Shown piece after piece: positions 7,772 through 17,514 of a stretch of DNA of 64,000 nucleotides. Position numbers and translations under genes: made by a program. The stretch lies in contig DASYBM010000011.1 in NCBI GenBank assembly GCA_036500765.1, positions 124,001 through 188,000 of the forward strand, in the 5' to 3' direction. Below the pieces are notes generated by a model, which saw only the letters and a list, made by a program, of their open reading frames with translations, did not search any database and had not been told where the DNA came from. The DNA comes from Candidatus Sulfotelmatobacter sp. (GTDB lineage Bacteria > Acidobacteriota > Terriglobia > Terriglobales > Acidobacteriaceae). How positions within the stretch are numbered: the stretch's first letter is position 1; the number at the start of each line of letters is the position of its first letter.

Positions 7772-10700
7772 TCAAAAAGTAACTTGCGCCACCGGAACAA
7801 CCTGGGTGTGCGCATGCCCGGGAAAGTCGTAAAAGGTCTGCTCTCCCAGTCCAAACGAAAATCTCATTGGGTACGCGGCCGCCGTCTCCGAGCCCCGACC
7901 CCAGCTCCGGTCACGGGTATAGGTGGCCACAAAGTTCGCAGCCACATTGTCATAGGCGTGAAAGCTGCGTCCGGAAGACCAAGCTCCCGAAGCAGTAAGC
8001 GTCCAATGCGGGTTGAGTTTTGCGTCGAACCCAAAGCGTGGCCGAAGCGTTTGAGCGATTGCGTAGTCACGGCCTTCTACCCGCCACGCCCGCAGGAACT
8101 CCGCCACCGCCGAAGCGCGAAAGCGTGAACCGAATGCATGTTCCAGCCCGCCGTAGGTAACGGTCTGATAGTACTCGTGCACCGATGGCCCAAAGAGCAG
8201 ATCGCGCGCGTTGTACCCGGTTAGCAGCGCGGTTCTTCCCCAGGGCCGGCCTACTCGGAAGTCGATATCAGCATCTTCGTCTCGCGAGTGCAAAAGCTGG
8301 TCGGTGAACGGGCCCGCCTCGCGAATCAAACTGCCGGAAACCGAGAACCAGTTGTAGATAGGACTGGTAGCCACATAGAGGAACTGGCGAAAAAGATTTT
8401 GATTCATCGGCACGGGCGAAACCGTGTCGCGCCGGACCGTGTACTGCAAGCCGGGATTGATCGACAGTTTTATGCCGCCAAGGCGCACAACCGGCACCAC
8501 CGAAACGTTGAAGATCGTGTCGAAGGTATTCCGATCCTGAATGAGCAACTGGCTGGGAAACGACAAGCTGCCCTGAGCATTTCGCTCCCCAACGAAACCT
8601 TCAATCGGAAGAAGCGAGTTGGCGCGGAATTGAAAGTGGGAATCGGCGTAAGTCTCGACCGAACGCCGCGGAGGGGGCAGCAAAGCTCCTTGATTCTGCA
8701 CGCCGCGCAGGCGGGCGTCCATCTGATAGATGTTCTCGTCTTCGAAGATCGGACCTACGCGCACGCCCGAACTCATGCCCAACCGGTCGATGATGGGATG
8801 GCCCTGTTGTTCCGCCAGTTCCATTTCGACGAGTCGCGTGTCAGGATTCTCGGGATCGAGCTGGTTGGCGCGCACGAAGTCGGCGAGGGCGCGATCATTC
8901 TCCCCGCGTTGGCGGTAGACATTGCCCTGAGCGACCAGAAACTCGACATTGTTTTGGCGGTCCGGATCGTCCGGCAGGCTGGCCAACTGCAATTCCGCAG
9001 CATGCGTGTCGCCCAGGGCCAGCGAGGCGTTGGCCATGCCGACCGCGACGGTGGTTTCGTCGGCTCCCAGTGCCTGGGCGCGCCCCAGCATACGCTCGGC
9101 GAGGGGATACTCGTGGATCGCCATCAGGATTTCCGCGGCATTCAAGTAGTCTTCCGCCGAAGTCAAATCAGTGGACGCCACTCGAGCCTCGGCAAATCCG
9201 AGCGCCACTTGCTGTTGCGCGTCGGCGGCCTTGCCTTCATCGGCAAAAAGCTGACCCAGAGCAAGACGCACCCGCAGACGATCTTCGTCGGAGCTTTCCA
9301 GCGCGCGGGAATATCGGGTCATGGCATCGCTGCGTCGGCCTAGAATTTTCAAAGCGTCCGCAGTAACGAGCAGGACTCTGTAATTCGATCCGCCCGTACG
9401 TTCAGCGGTGGCGATCGCTGCCAGGGCGTCGGACGATCGCCGAAGCTGAGCGTAGGATCTGGCCAAATCCGCGGAAATCATGGGATCGTTGGGCGCGACC
9501 GCTAATCCGGTGTGCAACGTCTCCGCCGAGCTTGCGTACTTATGAGCGCGATATTGCACATCGGCGAGCGCGAGGTAAGACGTTGGGGAATTGGGATTCA
9601 GCTGTAACGCTTTTTTGTATTCGGTTTCTGCGGAAGTCAGCATGGATCGCTGGCGATACGCCTCGGCCTTGGCGAGATGGAGGCTCTCCGAGTCGGGCAG
9701 TAAGCGACTGGCAATCTCAGCCTCCTTCAATGCTGCCACGGAACGACGCAGTTGAAGCAGGCTATAGGCTAACCCGAGGTGAGCTTCGCCGTATTGCGGA
9801 TTGATCGCCAAGGCGTGGCGAAAGTCTTGCTCGGCCTTTGTGGCCAGGCGCATGTCGTTGTACACATAGCCGCGGTTCATGTAACCGACCGCGATGTTGG
9901 GATCGATTTCGAGGGCGCGCGTAAAGGAGCGGACGGCCTCTTCGTTTTCGTTGTGGTCGGCGTGAATGTAGCCTGCAATCAGATACAGGTCGCGATCGCC
10001 AGGCAGAATCGGTTCGAAGTGTTCAACCACTTTCATCGCCTCGTCGAGGCGCTTTAGAAAGAGCAGGTCGTAGGCGAGATAGTCGGCTCCTTCGCGGTCC
10101 TTGGGGAGTTTCTGAATTACCTGATAGCCGAGATCGGTCGATTCGGCATAGTTGCCGGTCATGGTCAGGTAGCGCTCGTGCTCGCGCATGACCTGCGGAT
10201 CTTGCTGCACCGTTTCCGATGCGCGTGCGAGCCATTTCTTTGCCTGCGCGGGTTGGTGGGCTTCGAGGGCTGCATTCATGGCGCCGGAAACGATCAAAGG
10301 ATTGCTTGGGGCCTTGTGGAATGCCTGCTCATAATTCTCTTGCGCTTCGGGAAACCGACGAGTTTCGCTGTCCAGGTCGCCGAGCGCCAGGAATGGCGCG
10401 AAGTCATCGGGATGCTTCTTCGCGAATTCCTGAAAGTAATGGCGGGCGGCCTCCATGTCCCCCATTTCGCGTGAGAGGAATCCCAGCGCCCCTAACGCTC
10501 CGGCACTCGATGGATCGATGGCCAGCGCCGCCTTATAGGTCTTGACAGCGTCGTCTCTCCGGTCAGCCTTCCACAATAGATGGGCATAGTTCAGCAGCAG
10601 CACAACATTGCGAGGAGCCAGTTGGATCGCCTCTTGCAAATCCTTTTCGGCGGATTCCATGTCGTTTCGAGCCAATTCAGTAGCCGCTCGCAGTCGCAGG

Positions 10701-11947
10701 AATTCGGGCCGAGCTGCACCGGTGAGGTTGATGGCGCGAATGGCATTGGTTGCGTCTTTGGTAACGCGGTCCGCGTTCTGGGTATCGCCGGCATCGCGAT
10801 AAAGATCGGCCAGATCGACGCGCAGAGAGATCGGATAGAGAACACCCTCGGGCACTCCTTCGGGCAGGTGCTGAAGAGCAGCCTCGTAATTGCGGATCGC
10901 ATTGTCCGTGTGATGTTCGTCCGCCTCCAGTCGCCCGCGCAGGGCAAAGAGGCGGTAGTGGTCAGGATTCAGCGAAGCGGCATGATTCAAAAGCGAATTC
11001 GCTTGTGCGAAGTCGCCGGCGTTGAGCATGGCCTGAGCAGCATTCAGTTGAATCTCAATGTCATTCGGCGCGCGAGTGGCCGCTAGCGCATAAGTTTTGG
11101 CAGCCGCGGGCGCGTTGCCGGCCAACGTGTAGGAATATGCCAACTCAGCAAGGACGTTCGGGTCTTTCGAATGCAATTCTTCGAGGCTGCGGATTGCCTG
11201 ATCGTACTGGTCGATGTCGCGGTAGTAGCTGGCGATTGCCCGCACGATCTCGGGATTGTTTGGAGCCGCGCGCCGCGCTTTCTCGAGCATATTGTGGGCC
11301 GATTCGCTGTCTCCGACTCGTTCATAGGCACGAGCCATCAGAAGTTCAGTTCGAGGCGATGGCTTTACGGCTTCCGACCGGTGCAGATATTCGAGAGCTC
11401 GCTTGGGATCGGTGGAAAGCAGCAACTCGCCGGCAAGCTGAAGGTCCGTGTCGCTTCTTGGGTTCGCAGCCAGGGCCTGTTCGAGCGTTTGCTGGGCGTC
11501 GTCGGTGCGGCCCATCCGGGCATAGGTTTGGGCCAGACCAGAAAGCCCCTCCACTGAAGATGGCTTAAGCGCGAGGCCTTTTTTGTACGCGTCGACGGAC
11601 AGCGGGTATTGTCCGCTCAGCCGCGCTGCGTACGCCAACGTAAACCAGAGATCGGCATTTTGCGGAGCGAAGTTGACGGCACGTTGCGCATGTGCCGTGG
11701 CAGAGCGCGGGTCGTTGTGTTGCAGTGCGGTCTGCGTGGCGCGCGCCTCGCGCGCCACCTCGATGCTCGAGCCCCAGCCCATTCCGGTTTCACTGCGAGG
11801 GGTCGCCGGTCGCTTTTTCGAAGGGGCTTGCGCAGGCGAAGGGGATGAGGATTGCCCGTTCACATCAAAGGTTTGGGCAGCGCAGATTGTACTCACCAAA
11901 ATAAGGACTGCAAGCCGCACCGAGCCCTTGAATGATGGTCGCACCAT
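7772..11947 (-). CDS. Giant TPR protein with C-terminal outer-membrane beta-barrel
   Basis: 1391 residues from the ATG at 11947, which has GGGAGGAGGA immediately upstream. The GTG three bases further on is an alternative start. A signal peptide (VRLAVLILVSTICAAQ) precedes a very long TPR array, roughly residues 80-1020. TPR signatures such as ADLWFTLAYAARLSG and GALGALGFLSREMGDMEAA recur every 34 residues or so. The last 330 residues are rich in alternating aromatic/polar strands and end in a terminal phenylalanine (VPVAQVTF), the usual end of an outer-membrane beta-barrel. This layout matches exopolysaccharide exporters such as BcsC and PgaA, in which periplasmic TPRs guide polymer to a pore. 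It is not close enough to BcsC to name, and no cellulose synthase is nearby. Confidence 0.85.
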   Translation of the reverse strand: MVRPSFKGSVRLAVLILVSTICAAQTFDVNGQSSSPSPAQAPSKKRPATPRSETGMGWGSSIEVAREARATQTALQHNDPRSATAHAQRAVNFAPQNADLWFTLAYAARLSGQYPLSVDAYKKGLALKPSSVEGLSGLAQTYARMGRTDDAQQTLEQALAANPRSDTDLQLAGELLLSTDPKRALEYLHRSEAVKPSPRTELLMARAYERVGDSESAHNMLEKARRAAPNNPEIVRAIASYYRDIDQYDQAIRSLEELHSKDPNVLAELAYSYTLAGNAPAAAKTYALAATRAPNDIEIQLNAAQAMLNAGDFAQANSLLNHAASLNPDHYRLFALRGRLEADEHHTDNAIRNYEAALQHLPEGVPEGVLYPISLRVDLADLYRDAGDTQNADRVTKDATNAIRAINLTGAARPEFLRLRAATELARNDMESAEKDLQEAIQLAPRNVVLLLNYAHLLWKADRRDDAVKTYKAALAIDPSSAGALGALGFLSREMGDMEAARHYFQEFAKKHPDDFAPFLALGDLDSETRRFPEAQENYEQAFHKAPSNPLIVSGAMNAALEAHQPAQAKKWLARASETVQQDPQVMREHERYLTMTGNYAESTDLGYQVIQKLPKDREGADYLAYDLLFLKRLDEAMKVVEHFEPILPGDRDLYLIAGYIHADHNENEEAVRSFTRALEIDPNIAVGYMNRGYVYNDMRLATKAEQDFRHALAINPQYGEAHLGLAYSLLQLRRSVAALKEAEIASRLLPDSESLHLAKAEAYRQRSMLTSAETEYKKALQLNPNSPTSYLALADVQYRAHKYASSAETLHTGLAVAPNDPMISADLARSYAQLRRSSDALAAIATAERTGGSNYRVLLVTADALKILGRRSDAMTRYSRALESSDEDRLRVRLALGQLFADEGKAADAQQQVALGFAEARVASTDLTSAEDYLNAAEILMAIHEYPLAERMLGRAQALGADETTVAVGMANASLALGDTHAAELQLASLPDDPDRQNNVEFLVAQGNVYRQRGENDRALADFVRANQLDPENPDTRLVEMELAEQQGHPIIDRLGMSSGVRVGPIFEDENIYQMDARLRGVQNQGALLPPPRRSVETYADSHFQFRANSLLPIEGFVGERNAQGSLSFPSQLLIQDRNTFDTIFNVSVVPVVRLGGIKLSINPGLQYTVRRDTVSPVPMNQNLFRQFLYVATSPIYNWFSVSGSLIREAGPFTDQLLHSRDEDADIDFRVGRPWGRTALLTGYNARDLLFGPSVHEYYQTVTYGGLEHAFGSRFRASAVAEFLRAWRVEGRDYAIAQTLRPRFGFDAKLNPHWTLTASGAWSSGRSFHAYDNVAANFVATYTRDRSWGRGSETAAAYPMRFSFGLGEQTFYDFPGHAHTQVVPVAQVTF

Positions 11948-12108
11948 TCCTCCTCCCAACTTCCTGGGTGACAATCTGGCTAGCGGCGAAGAACACACCT
12001 ACCCCTCCGCCGTCGCTCAGATGCAATAAATTCCCACAGTGGTTGTGAACGTTCGCAAGACTACAGACCGCTTCCCCGAAGATTCCTGCCAACCTTTGCT
12101 GGGCAACG
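11948..12108. promoter_or_regulatory. Divergent intergenic region between the exporter and the GT-C operon
   Basis: The minus-strand exporter/flippase pair and the plus-strand six-gene operon start on either side of these 161 bases, so shared regulation is possible. The exporter's purine-rich ribosome site is at 11948-11957. No clear operator palindrome was seen. Confidence 0.4.
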
Positions 12109-13911
12109 GTGAATCTGAGTCAGTTCATGAGAGGCCCCCTGGAAACATCTCCACTCCCGGCCGGGACCAGAAATTGGCAACGCCCGATACCCCTTGCCGC
12201 CATCATCCTGCTGGCGGTCGCGATCCACGGGCCATTACTGGTAATGGAGTTGCCGGCAACGACGTCATACGATGCAAATTTGCACATCTTTTTTGCCTCG
12301 CACTATGCGCACCACTGGTTCGATCCCTGGAACGAAAAATGGTTTGCGGGTTTTTCTCAGACCACCTACCCACCCCTCGTCCACCAATGGATTGCACTAC
12401 TTTCGTATGTGGTAGGGCTTACCGAGGCTTTCATGCTCGTGCAATTGGGAGCGGTGGTACTGCTCGCGGTCGGAACGTACCGGTTCGCGCAGCTGTGGGT
12501 GGACGACCGTGCGGCCAGCTATGCAGGAGTGCTGGCGGTATTTGCGGGCAGCATTGCTTTCCTGGTCTATTCGGCCGGTCAGCTGCCGACTACATTGTCC
12601 GCGCCTTTGTACTTTCTGGCGCTGCCCTACTTCTACTCGTGGTGCGTTTCGGCTAGCTGGCGATCGCTACTGAAAGGCCTCGCGCTGACGTTGGCCGCCG
12701 CATCGGCGCATCACGTCACGCTGATCTTCGGGTCTGTCCTGTTCGCATTGCCAGTGTTGTGGCTGGCCTGGTATGACGGGCGCAAGAACGGACATGGCGG
12801 CGCGCGAATTATTGGGCGCGGCTTCGTTTTTGCGGTGATTTCCGTGGTGGGAGTAGGGATCGTGCTGTTGCCGTACTGGATTTCAATTATCCGTCATCCC
12901 ATCGAGCAGATGCCCATTCCGCATGCCAGCCGTTCAAATCTGTTGATGAACTGGGCGAACGGAATGAATTTCTTCGTTGTGCCCTATGGGGCGTTGCTGC
13001 TGGCGTTGCCGTTTGTGGTACTCAAAGGCGCGTCGAACCCGCGATTGCGAGTGCTGCTGCTCGCGTTCTGGGCAACATTCATCATCGCGCTGGGAGGCAC
13101 GACGCCTATTCCCCGGTGGATCTTTGGCCGGGCCTTTGAAATTCTTACGTACGAGCGTTTCACGCTGTGGGCAACGGTGCTGGCGCTGCCGATTGTGGGA
13201 TTGCTGGCAAGAGAGGTAATCGATCGATCTCCGCGCAGAGGAGCAATTGCAGTGAGTACGGCCGCAGTAGCCAGCCTGGCGCTGGCGCTTGGTTGGCTGG
13301 CGTGGAGCCCCTTCAAAACGTTTAGCGCACTCAACGTCGACTCCGTAGTTTCGTTCCTGAATCGCGATGGCCACGATCAGTACCGCTATCTCACGCTCGG
13401 ATTCGGCAATGCTCTGTCCAAGGTTTCGACCTTCGCCAACGCGAATAGCGTGGATGGCGAGTACAACTCGGCCCGCTTGCTGCCAGAGTTTACGCATTAC
13501 GGAACGGCGCAATTGACCAGCGCAAAGTTCTTCGGCGCAGCCGGCATGGATTCTCTTCGAGCCATGCTGCAACACGCCAACCACTATGGGCTGAAATTCA
13601 TTTTCGTCCACGATCCGTTCTATGAACCCTTGCTCGTTTTTGGTGGCTGGCGTCAGGTCGAGAGTTACGATTCGGGCACCATCACAGTATGGTCGAAGGA
13701 TGATGCGCCGCCGGCAAGACTGATCCCTTCCGACGCGATGCCAGCGCCATGGGAAGGGTTGATGTGGGGCATTCTGCCCATCGGCAGCAGCTTCCTGGCT
13801 ATTCTTTTTGTGTGGATGCTGGCTGAACCGCGTCACCTCCAGGAGGCGGAACCGGTCTCAATTCCAAGAGAAGCACCGGAGCACGCCTATGCCAGCGGGG
13901 TGCGCTCATGA
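12109..13911 (+). CDS. Multi-spanning membrane protein, GT-C / PTPS-related type
   Basis: 600 residues from a GTG at 12109, or 594 from the ATG at 12127. About eleven hydrophobic helices follow, from PLAAIILLAVAIHGPLLVM. A periplasmic-type loop between the first two helices carries acidic and aromatic residues (TTSYDANLHIFFASHYAHHW and FSQTTYPPLVH), as in lipid-phosphate-sugar-dependent GT-C enzymes and the membrane '6-pyruvoyl-tetrahydropterin synthase related' family. After about residue 410 there is a soluble segment, with a last helix near the C-terminus (MWGILPIGSSFLAILFVW). A glycosyl-transfer role is inferred from topology and neighbours. It is the first gene of the coupled operon, and its TGA overlaps the next ATG. 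Confidence 0.75.
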   Translation: MNLSQFMRGPLETSPLPAGTRNWQRPIPLAAIILLAVAIHGPLLVMELPATTSYDANLHIFFASHYAHHWFDPWNEKWFAGFSQTTYPPLVHQWIALLSYVVGLTEAFMLVQLGAVVLLAVGTYRFAQLWVDDRAASYAGVLAVFAGSIAFLVYSAGQLPTTLSAPLYFLALPYFYSWCVSASWRSLLKGLALTLAAASAHHVTLIFGSVLFALPVLWLAWYDGRKNGHGGARIIGRGFVFAVISVVGVGIVLLPYWISIIRHPIEQMPIPHASRSNLLMNWANGMNFFVVPYGALLLALPFVVLKGASNPRLRVLLLAFWATFIIALGGTTPIPRWIFGRAFEILTYERFTLWATVLALPIVGLLAREVIDRSPRRGAIAVSTAAVASLALALGWLAWSPFKTFSALNVDSVVSFLNRDGHDQYRYLTLGFGNALSKVSTFANANSVDGEYNSARLLPEFTHYGTAQLTSAKFFGAAGMDSLRAMLQHANHYGLKFIFVHDPFYEPLLVFGGWRQVESYDSGTITVWSKDDAPPARLIPSDAMPAPWEGLMWGILPIGSSFLAILFVWMLAEPRHLQEAEPVSIPREAPEHAYASGVRS

Positions 13912-15014
13912 GATGGGTACTGGCCATTTTCATCGCGGCCGCCACAGTAGTGCTGGTTGCCATCGCCTGGATGCAATCCGGGGGAATGACGCAACATGCG
14001 ATGTTTCAGGCGCACACTCCTGAACAAGCGGTGCAGGCTTTGATGAGCCAAATTCAAGCTCATAACTACCAGCAGGCTTACGCCTCACTCGATCACAGCA
14101 GCGACACGGATCTCGCGTCCTTCATTCGCGATGTGGCCGGCTCCGACGGAAGTTTGCGTACGTACTCGTCATTGCAGACCGCGGATGTCTCGGCTCTCCA
14201 TGCCGATCAAGACCAGGCGGTGGTTCGAGTCCGAATGACCTGGTCGAGCGCGGTGGGCTCGCTGGACGATGTGCGCGATCTGCATGTGCGGCGTGACGGT
14301 TCGGTCTGGCGTGTGGTTTGGCCGAAACCGGCCTTCACCACGGTGCCGCCGCAAGTGGTGTCGGTGAACTACTTGAATTGGGACATTATTGGCCGCAACA
14401 CGTCGCAGGCCTGGGGCGCGCAGGATGTGGAGTCGCCGAAAGTACGCATCACTTCGATGAACGCAATCTCGCGCCCCGGCCGCGTGGTGATTGTCGGAGA
14501 GATCGAGAATGAAGATACGGTCCCCGCATATTTAAATGTGAATGCAACGCTGCTGAAAGCGGATGGCAGCCCGATCGAGGAAGAAGGCAGCTTCGACATG
14601 ATCTCTCACGTGCTGCTGCCGAAGCAGGTCTCACCGTATCGCATTGATTTTCCGGGCGTGCGCATGGATGCGGTGAAGAGCGTGCGCATGGACGCTCGCG
14701 CGCTGTTGGTTCCGGCAAGCGCCGATCCTGTGATCGCGGTCAGCGACCAGACTTTGAGCAAAGACGCATTGAACCGGAACGTGTTGAAAGGCAGTCTGAT
14801 GAATGAAAGCGGCCGCCCCGTCAACATCGCGCAAGTTCTAGCCGCCTATTACGACAATACCGGCAAGGTGATTTGGGTTTCGGATGGTTACGTCGATCAA
14901 GCGCTGATGCCGCAGGTGCCGGTCCCGTTCGCAGTTGATATTCCGGATGATGTTGCGCAGAGAATCAAGACGTATCGCGTAATCGTCAATCACTATTCTC
15001 GGTCCAGCAGCTAG
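13908..15014 (+). CDS. Membrane-anchored two-domain periplasmic protein
   Basis: 368 residues. A single N-terminal helix (VLAIFIAAATVVLVAIAWM) anchors it. A first domain (about 35-145) begins TPEQAVQALMSQIQAHNYQQ, like the NTF2-like 'accumulation' domains that follow such anchors. A second domain (about 170-265) has NAISRPGRVVIVGEIENE, resembling FxLYD beta-sandwich modules. The last 100 residues repeat a similar beta pattern (KGSLMNESGRPVNIAQVLAA). The start overlaps the preceding stop (ATGA). Function is unknown. The setting suggests a periplasmic accessory factor for glycan assembly. Confidence 0.7.
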   Translation: MRWVLAIFIAAATVVLVAIAWMQSGGMTQHAMFQAHTPEQAVQALMSQIQAHNYQQAYASLDHSSDTDLASFIRDVAGSDGSLRTYSSLQTADVSALHADQDQAVVRVRMTWSSAVGSLDDVRDLHVRRDGSVWRVVWPKPAFTTVPPQVVSVNYLNWDIIGRNTSQAWGAQDVESPKVRITSMNAISRPGRVVIVGEIENEDTVPAYLNVNATLLKADGSPIEEEGSFDMISHVLLPKQVSPYRIDFPGVRMDAVKSVRMDARALLVPASADPVIAVSDQTLSKDALNRNVLKGSLMNESGRPVNIAQVLAAYYDNTGKVIWVSDGYVDQALMPQVPVPFAVDIPDDVAQRIKTYRVIVNHYSRSSS

Positions 15015-15015
15015 C

Positions 15016-15927
15016 ATGAGAGCTTTCACTCGCAGGCATTTCGGATTTTGCACAGATCGGATCGGCGCAGCCTTGGGCTGCGCGCTGATCTCGGGGCTTT
15101 TTTGCGCTTCAGCCATGGCTGCCGAATTGCGCGTACCTCCCGTTGTGGAAGCGGGCCAGGGCTTCTCGATCCCCACCGACGGCTCCGGGCAGGCGACGTT
15201 CTATCTCGTCGGACCCGATCGCGTTGTGAAACGTACCATGAATCTGGGCGGCGCATTGCAAATTCAATCCAGCGATGTGCGCGCCGCCGGCCTTTACCGT
15301 GTGATCGTTTGCCGCTCTTCGTCCTCCTGCGACTCCGCCACCTTCGACGTGATCGCCGCAACGCCCGCGCACATCAGTTTCTTCTTGCATCCTTCGCGCG
15401 TGCCGGTCTCTTCACCCGGTTCAATTGATGCCACGGCATTTGTGTTTGATCAGTACTTCAATCCGGTCTTAACGCCGGCGACCGTGGACTTTCGAATCAA
15501 TCCGGCAAGCGGCGCCGGCTTCACACGGGAAGGGTCCACGCACCAAGGCGTGACCTGGATGCGCATGGATTCGACCCCTCACGAGGGCCGCGTACAAGTG
15601 ACTGCCGCATTAGGCAGAGTGCAAGAATCGCGCGTAATTCAGCAGGTCGCCGCGGAGGCTTGCGGACTGCGCATGAAAGTCTTGCCCGGCGTTGCCAACC
15701 GAATGACCCTCGAAACCGATCCCGTACGCGATTGCAGCGGGAACGCACTGCCCGACGGAACCATCGTTTCATTCACTGCGGTCGATCAAGCTGGCAAGAG
15801 TACCGTCGATGCGCCGATCAAGAAAGGTGTGGCGCGAGCGCAACTGCCGATTCAAGGGCCCACGCAGATCAGCGTAGCGTGCGGCGTTGTAGTAGGCAAT
15901 GAAGTCGCCGTCAATGGGAAATTATGA
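15016..15927 (+). CDS. Secreted protein with bacterial Ig-like domains
   Basis: 303 residues. A signal peptide (ALGCALISGLFCASAMA) precedes three beta-rich segments. The middle one (about 115-205) has SIDATAFVFDQYFNPVLTPA and the last (about 215-300) has VRDCSGNALPDGTIVSFTAV, both typical of invasin-type Big_1 Ig-like domains. Several paired cysteines suggest disulfide bonds in the periplasm or outside. It starts one base after the preceding stop, and the following gene overlaps its own TGA, so it belongs to the same operon. It may be an adhesin-like or scaffold part of the glycan system. Confidence 0.72.
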   Translation: MRAFTRRHFGFCTDRIGAALGCALISGLFCASAMAAELRVPPVVEAGQGFSIPTDGSGQATFYLVGPDRVVKRTMNLGGALQIQSSDVRAAGLYRVIVCRSSSSCDSATFDVIAATPAHISFFLHPSRVPVSSPGSIDATAFVFDQYFNPVLTPATVDFRINPASGAGFTREGSTHQGVTWMRMDSTPHEGRVQVTAALGRVQESRVIQQVAAEACGLRMKVLPGVANRMTLETDPVRDCSGNALPDGTIVSFTAVDQAGKSTVDAPIKKGVARAQLPIQGPTQISVACGVVVGNEVAVNGKL

Positions 15928-16445
15928 AAAGACTTCTGAAAGCTGCGGGGATCGTGATTGCGGATTGTCTGTTGGCCTTCGGGCAGTCTTCTGCGGGCCA
16001 ATCTTCGCCCCAAATTCATCTCGATGCAGACGGCTTGAAGCCTCGTCCTATCGAGGAGCTTACTGGAACGACCATCGCGCATAACTACGCATTGGCTTGG
16101 CGGGACATGGCGTCGGCCCTCGAATCGAGCCAAGGCGGCGGACTTGGGGAAGAATTCGTCGGAGTAGCTAAGGATCGCCTTATGAAGAGAATCGCCGATC
16201 AAAGGCAGACCGGCGTTCATGTGCGAATTGTGGATCATGGTCATCAGGTGAAAGCGATTTTTTATTCCACGGATGGAACTGCGATGCAGCTTGTAGACGA
16301 GGCCCAGTTAGAGATTCTGACACTTGACGGAAACAAGTTGCTCGATACAGCGAACTCAGTCCACCGATATGTTGTCCTCATGACCCCCGGCGCCGATCGC
16401 TGGTATGTTCGCGATCTCGAGGAGACCCCCGCCAAAGCCTTCTGA
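15924..16445 (+). CDS. Small secreted protein of unknown function
   Basis: 173 residues whose ATG overlaps the preceding TGA. The N-terminus (LLKAAGIVIADCLLAFGQSS) reads as a signal peptide. The rest alternates helix (NYALAWRDMASALESS) and strand (VHVRIVDHGHQVKAIFYS, YVVLMTPGADRWYVRDLEE), like small NTF2/SnoaL-like secreted domains. I recognise no named family. The coupling places it in the operon starting at 12109. Confidence 0.65.
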   Translation: MKRLLKAAGIVIADCLLAFGQSSAGQSSPQIHLDADGLKPRPIEELTGTTIAHNYALAWRDMASALESSQGGGLGEEFVGVAKDRLMKRIADQRQTGVHVRIVDHGHQVKAIFYSTDGTAMQLVDEAQLEILTLDGNKLLDTANSVHRYVVLMTPGADRWYVRDLEETPAKAF

Positions 16446-16521
16446 GTACCGACTACGGACGCCAGCTTTGATCCAACTCTTGACCATTCCTCTTCATCGT
16501 AGCTGCTGCGGGAAATCGTAA

Positions 16522-17514
16522 ATGAAGCTTTATCAACACTTATTATTGGCGTATGTGGCGACCATAACGTTGATTCCGAACGGGTGCAGTAGAGCGAATC
16601 CACGCAATCTGACGCTCAAAGACGTGCCTACAGCGCCGGGCAGTCCCAAGGTACTCGCGGACTACCAGCCCTGGTTCGGCGATCCGGACCATATCGATGT
16701 TGGCTACAACAGCCAGGATCCGAATGTTCTCCGCAAGCAAATTGAGAGCGCGCGGAACATGGGCATCTACGCCTTTGCGGTGGATTGGTATGGTCCGCGG
16801 CGTCCTTTTCTCGATCGCAGTACTGCGCTTTTGCAACGCATCGCCAGCGAGCAGCACTTTCACGTCGCGTTGATGTACGACGAAACCCAGGATGACAATG
16901 GGCATGCCACGGAAGATGCCATGGAAGCCATGGAAATGGCTTATCAAAAATATATTGGGCCCAAAGCCGCCGGACGCGATGCGTACCTGCTGTACAAGGG
17001 CCGGCCGGTCATCTTTGTATTTCCGAAGCGCGGGCGCACCGACTGGGATCAGGTGCGCCAACAGGTAAGTCAGTGGGAATCTCCGCCGCTCTTCATCTAT
17101 CAGGACGAGCCGCCGCCGCAATACGAGAAGGATTTCGATGGCGAGTATGCCTGGGTGTTCCCCGGAAGCAAGGGATGGACGCCCGATGGTCAGGCCTGGG
17201 GCGAAGATTACCTGACCAAGTTTTATGCCAGGATGCGGAGCAAACATCCGGACTGGATCACCGTGGGAGGCGTGTGGCCGGGCTTCAACGATGCCAAAGC
17301 GTCGTGGAGTTTGAATCGGCATATCGATTCCCGGTGCGGACAAACTTTCGAAGATACTCTGCGCCTGTTCGATGAGAACAACGATTCGTCGCACCCCATT
17401 CCATTTGTTCTGATCGCCACCTGGAACGACTACGAAGAAGGCACGGCAATTGAGCGCGGCATACCGCATTGTGGCGATTCGAAACCGGCAGAAACCGGCG
17501 GAGGACGACCATGA
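16522..17514 (+). CDS. GH99-like (endo-mannosidase/WbsX-type) secreted glycoside hydrolase
   Basis: 330 residues. A hydrophobic N-terminus ends in PNGCSRA, so it may be a lipoprotein, although the lipobox is irregular. The core begins VLADYQPWFGDPDHIDVGY and continues with RNMGIYAFAVDWYGP and FHVALMYDETQDD. Near the C-terminus is VLIATWNDYEEGTAIERG. These are the features of the TIM-barrel 'glycosyl hydrolase family 99-like / WbsX' group, which includes endo-alpha-mannosidases and enzymes of surface-polysaccharide loci. The substrate is unknown. It lies 76 bases after the preceding gene, and its TGA overlaps the next ATG. Glycan trimming is the most likely job. Confidence 0.8.
   Translation: MKLYQHLLLAYVATITLIPNGCSRANPRNLTLKDVPTAPGSPKVLADYQPWFGDPDHIDVGYNSQDPNVLRKQIESARNMGIYAFAVDWYGPRRPFLDRSTALLQRIASEQHFHVALMYDETQDDNGHATEDAMEAMEMAYQKYIGPKAAGRDAYLLYKGRPVIFVFPKRGRTDWDQVRQQVSQWESPPLFIYQDEPPPQYEKDFDGEYAWVFPGSKGWTPDGQAWGEDYLTKFYARMRSKHPDWITVGGVWPGFNDAKASWSLNRHIDSRCGQTFEDTLRLFDENNDSSHPIPFVLIATWNDYEEGTAIERGIPHCGDSKPAETGGGRP

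Noticed and set aside
8288-9343. 351-residue open frame on the plus strand inside the TPR/barrel gene
   Set aside because: Antisense to the giant TPR gene, without a start signal or recognisable domain.
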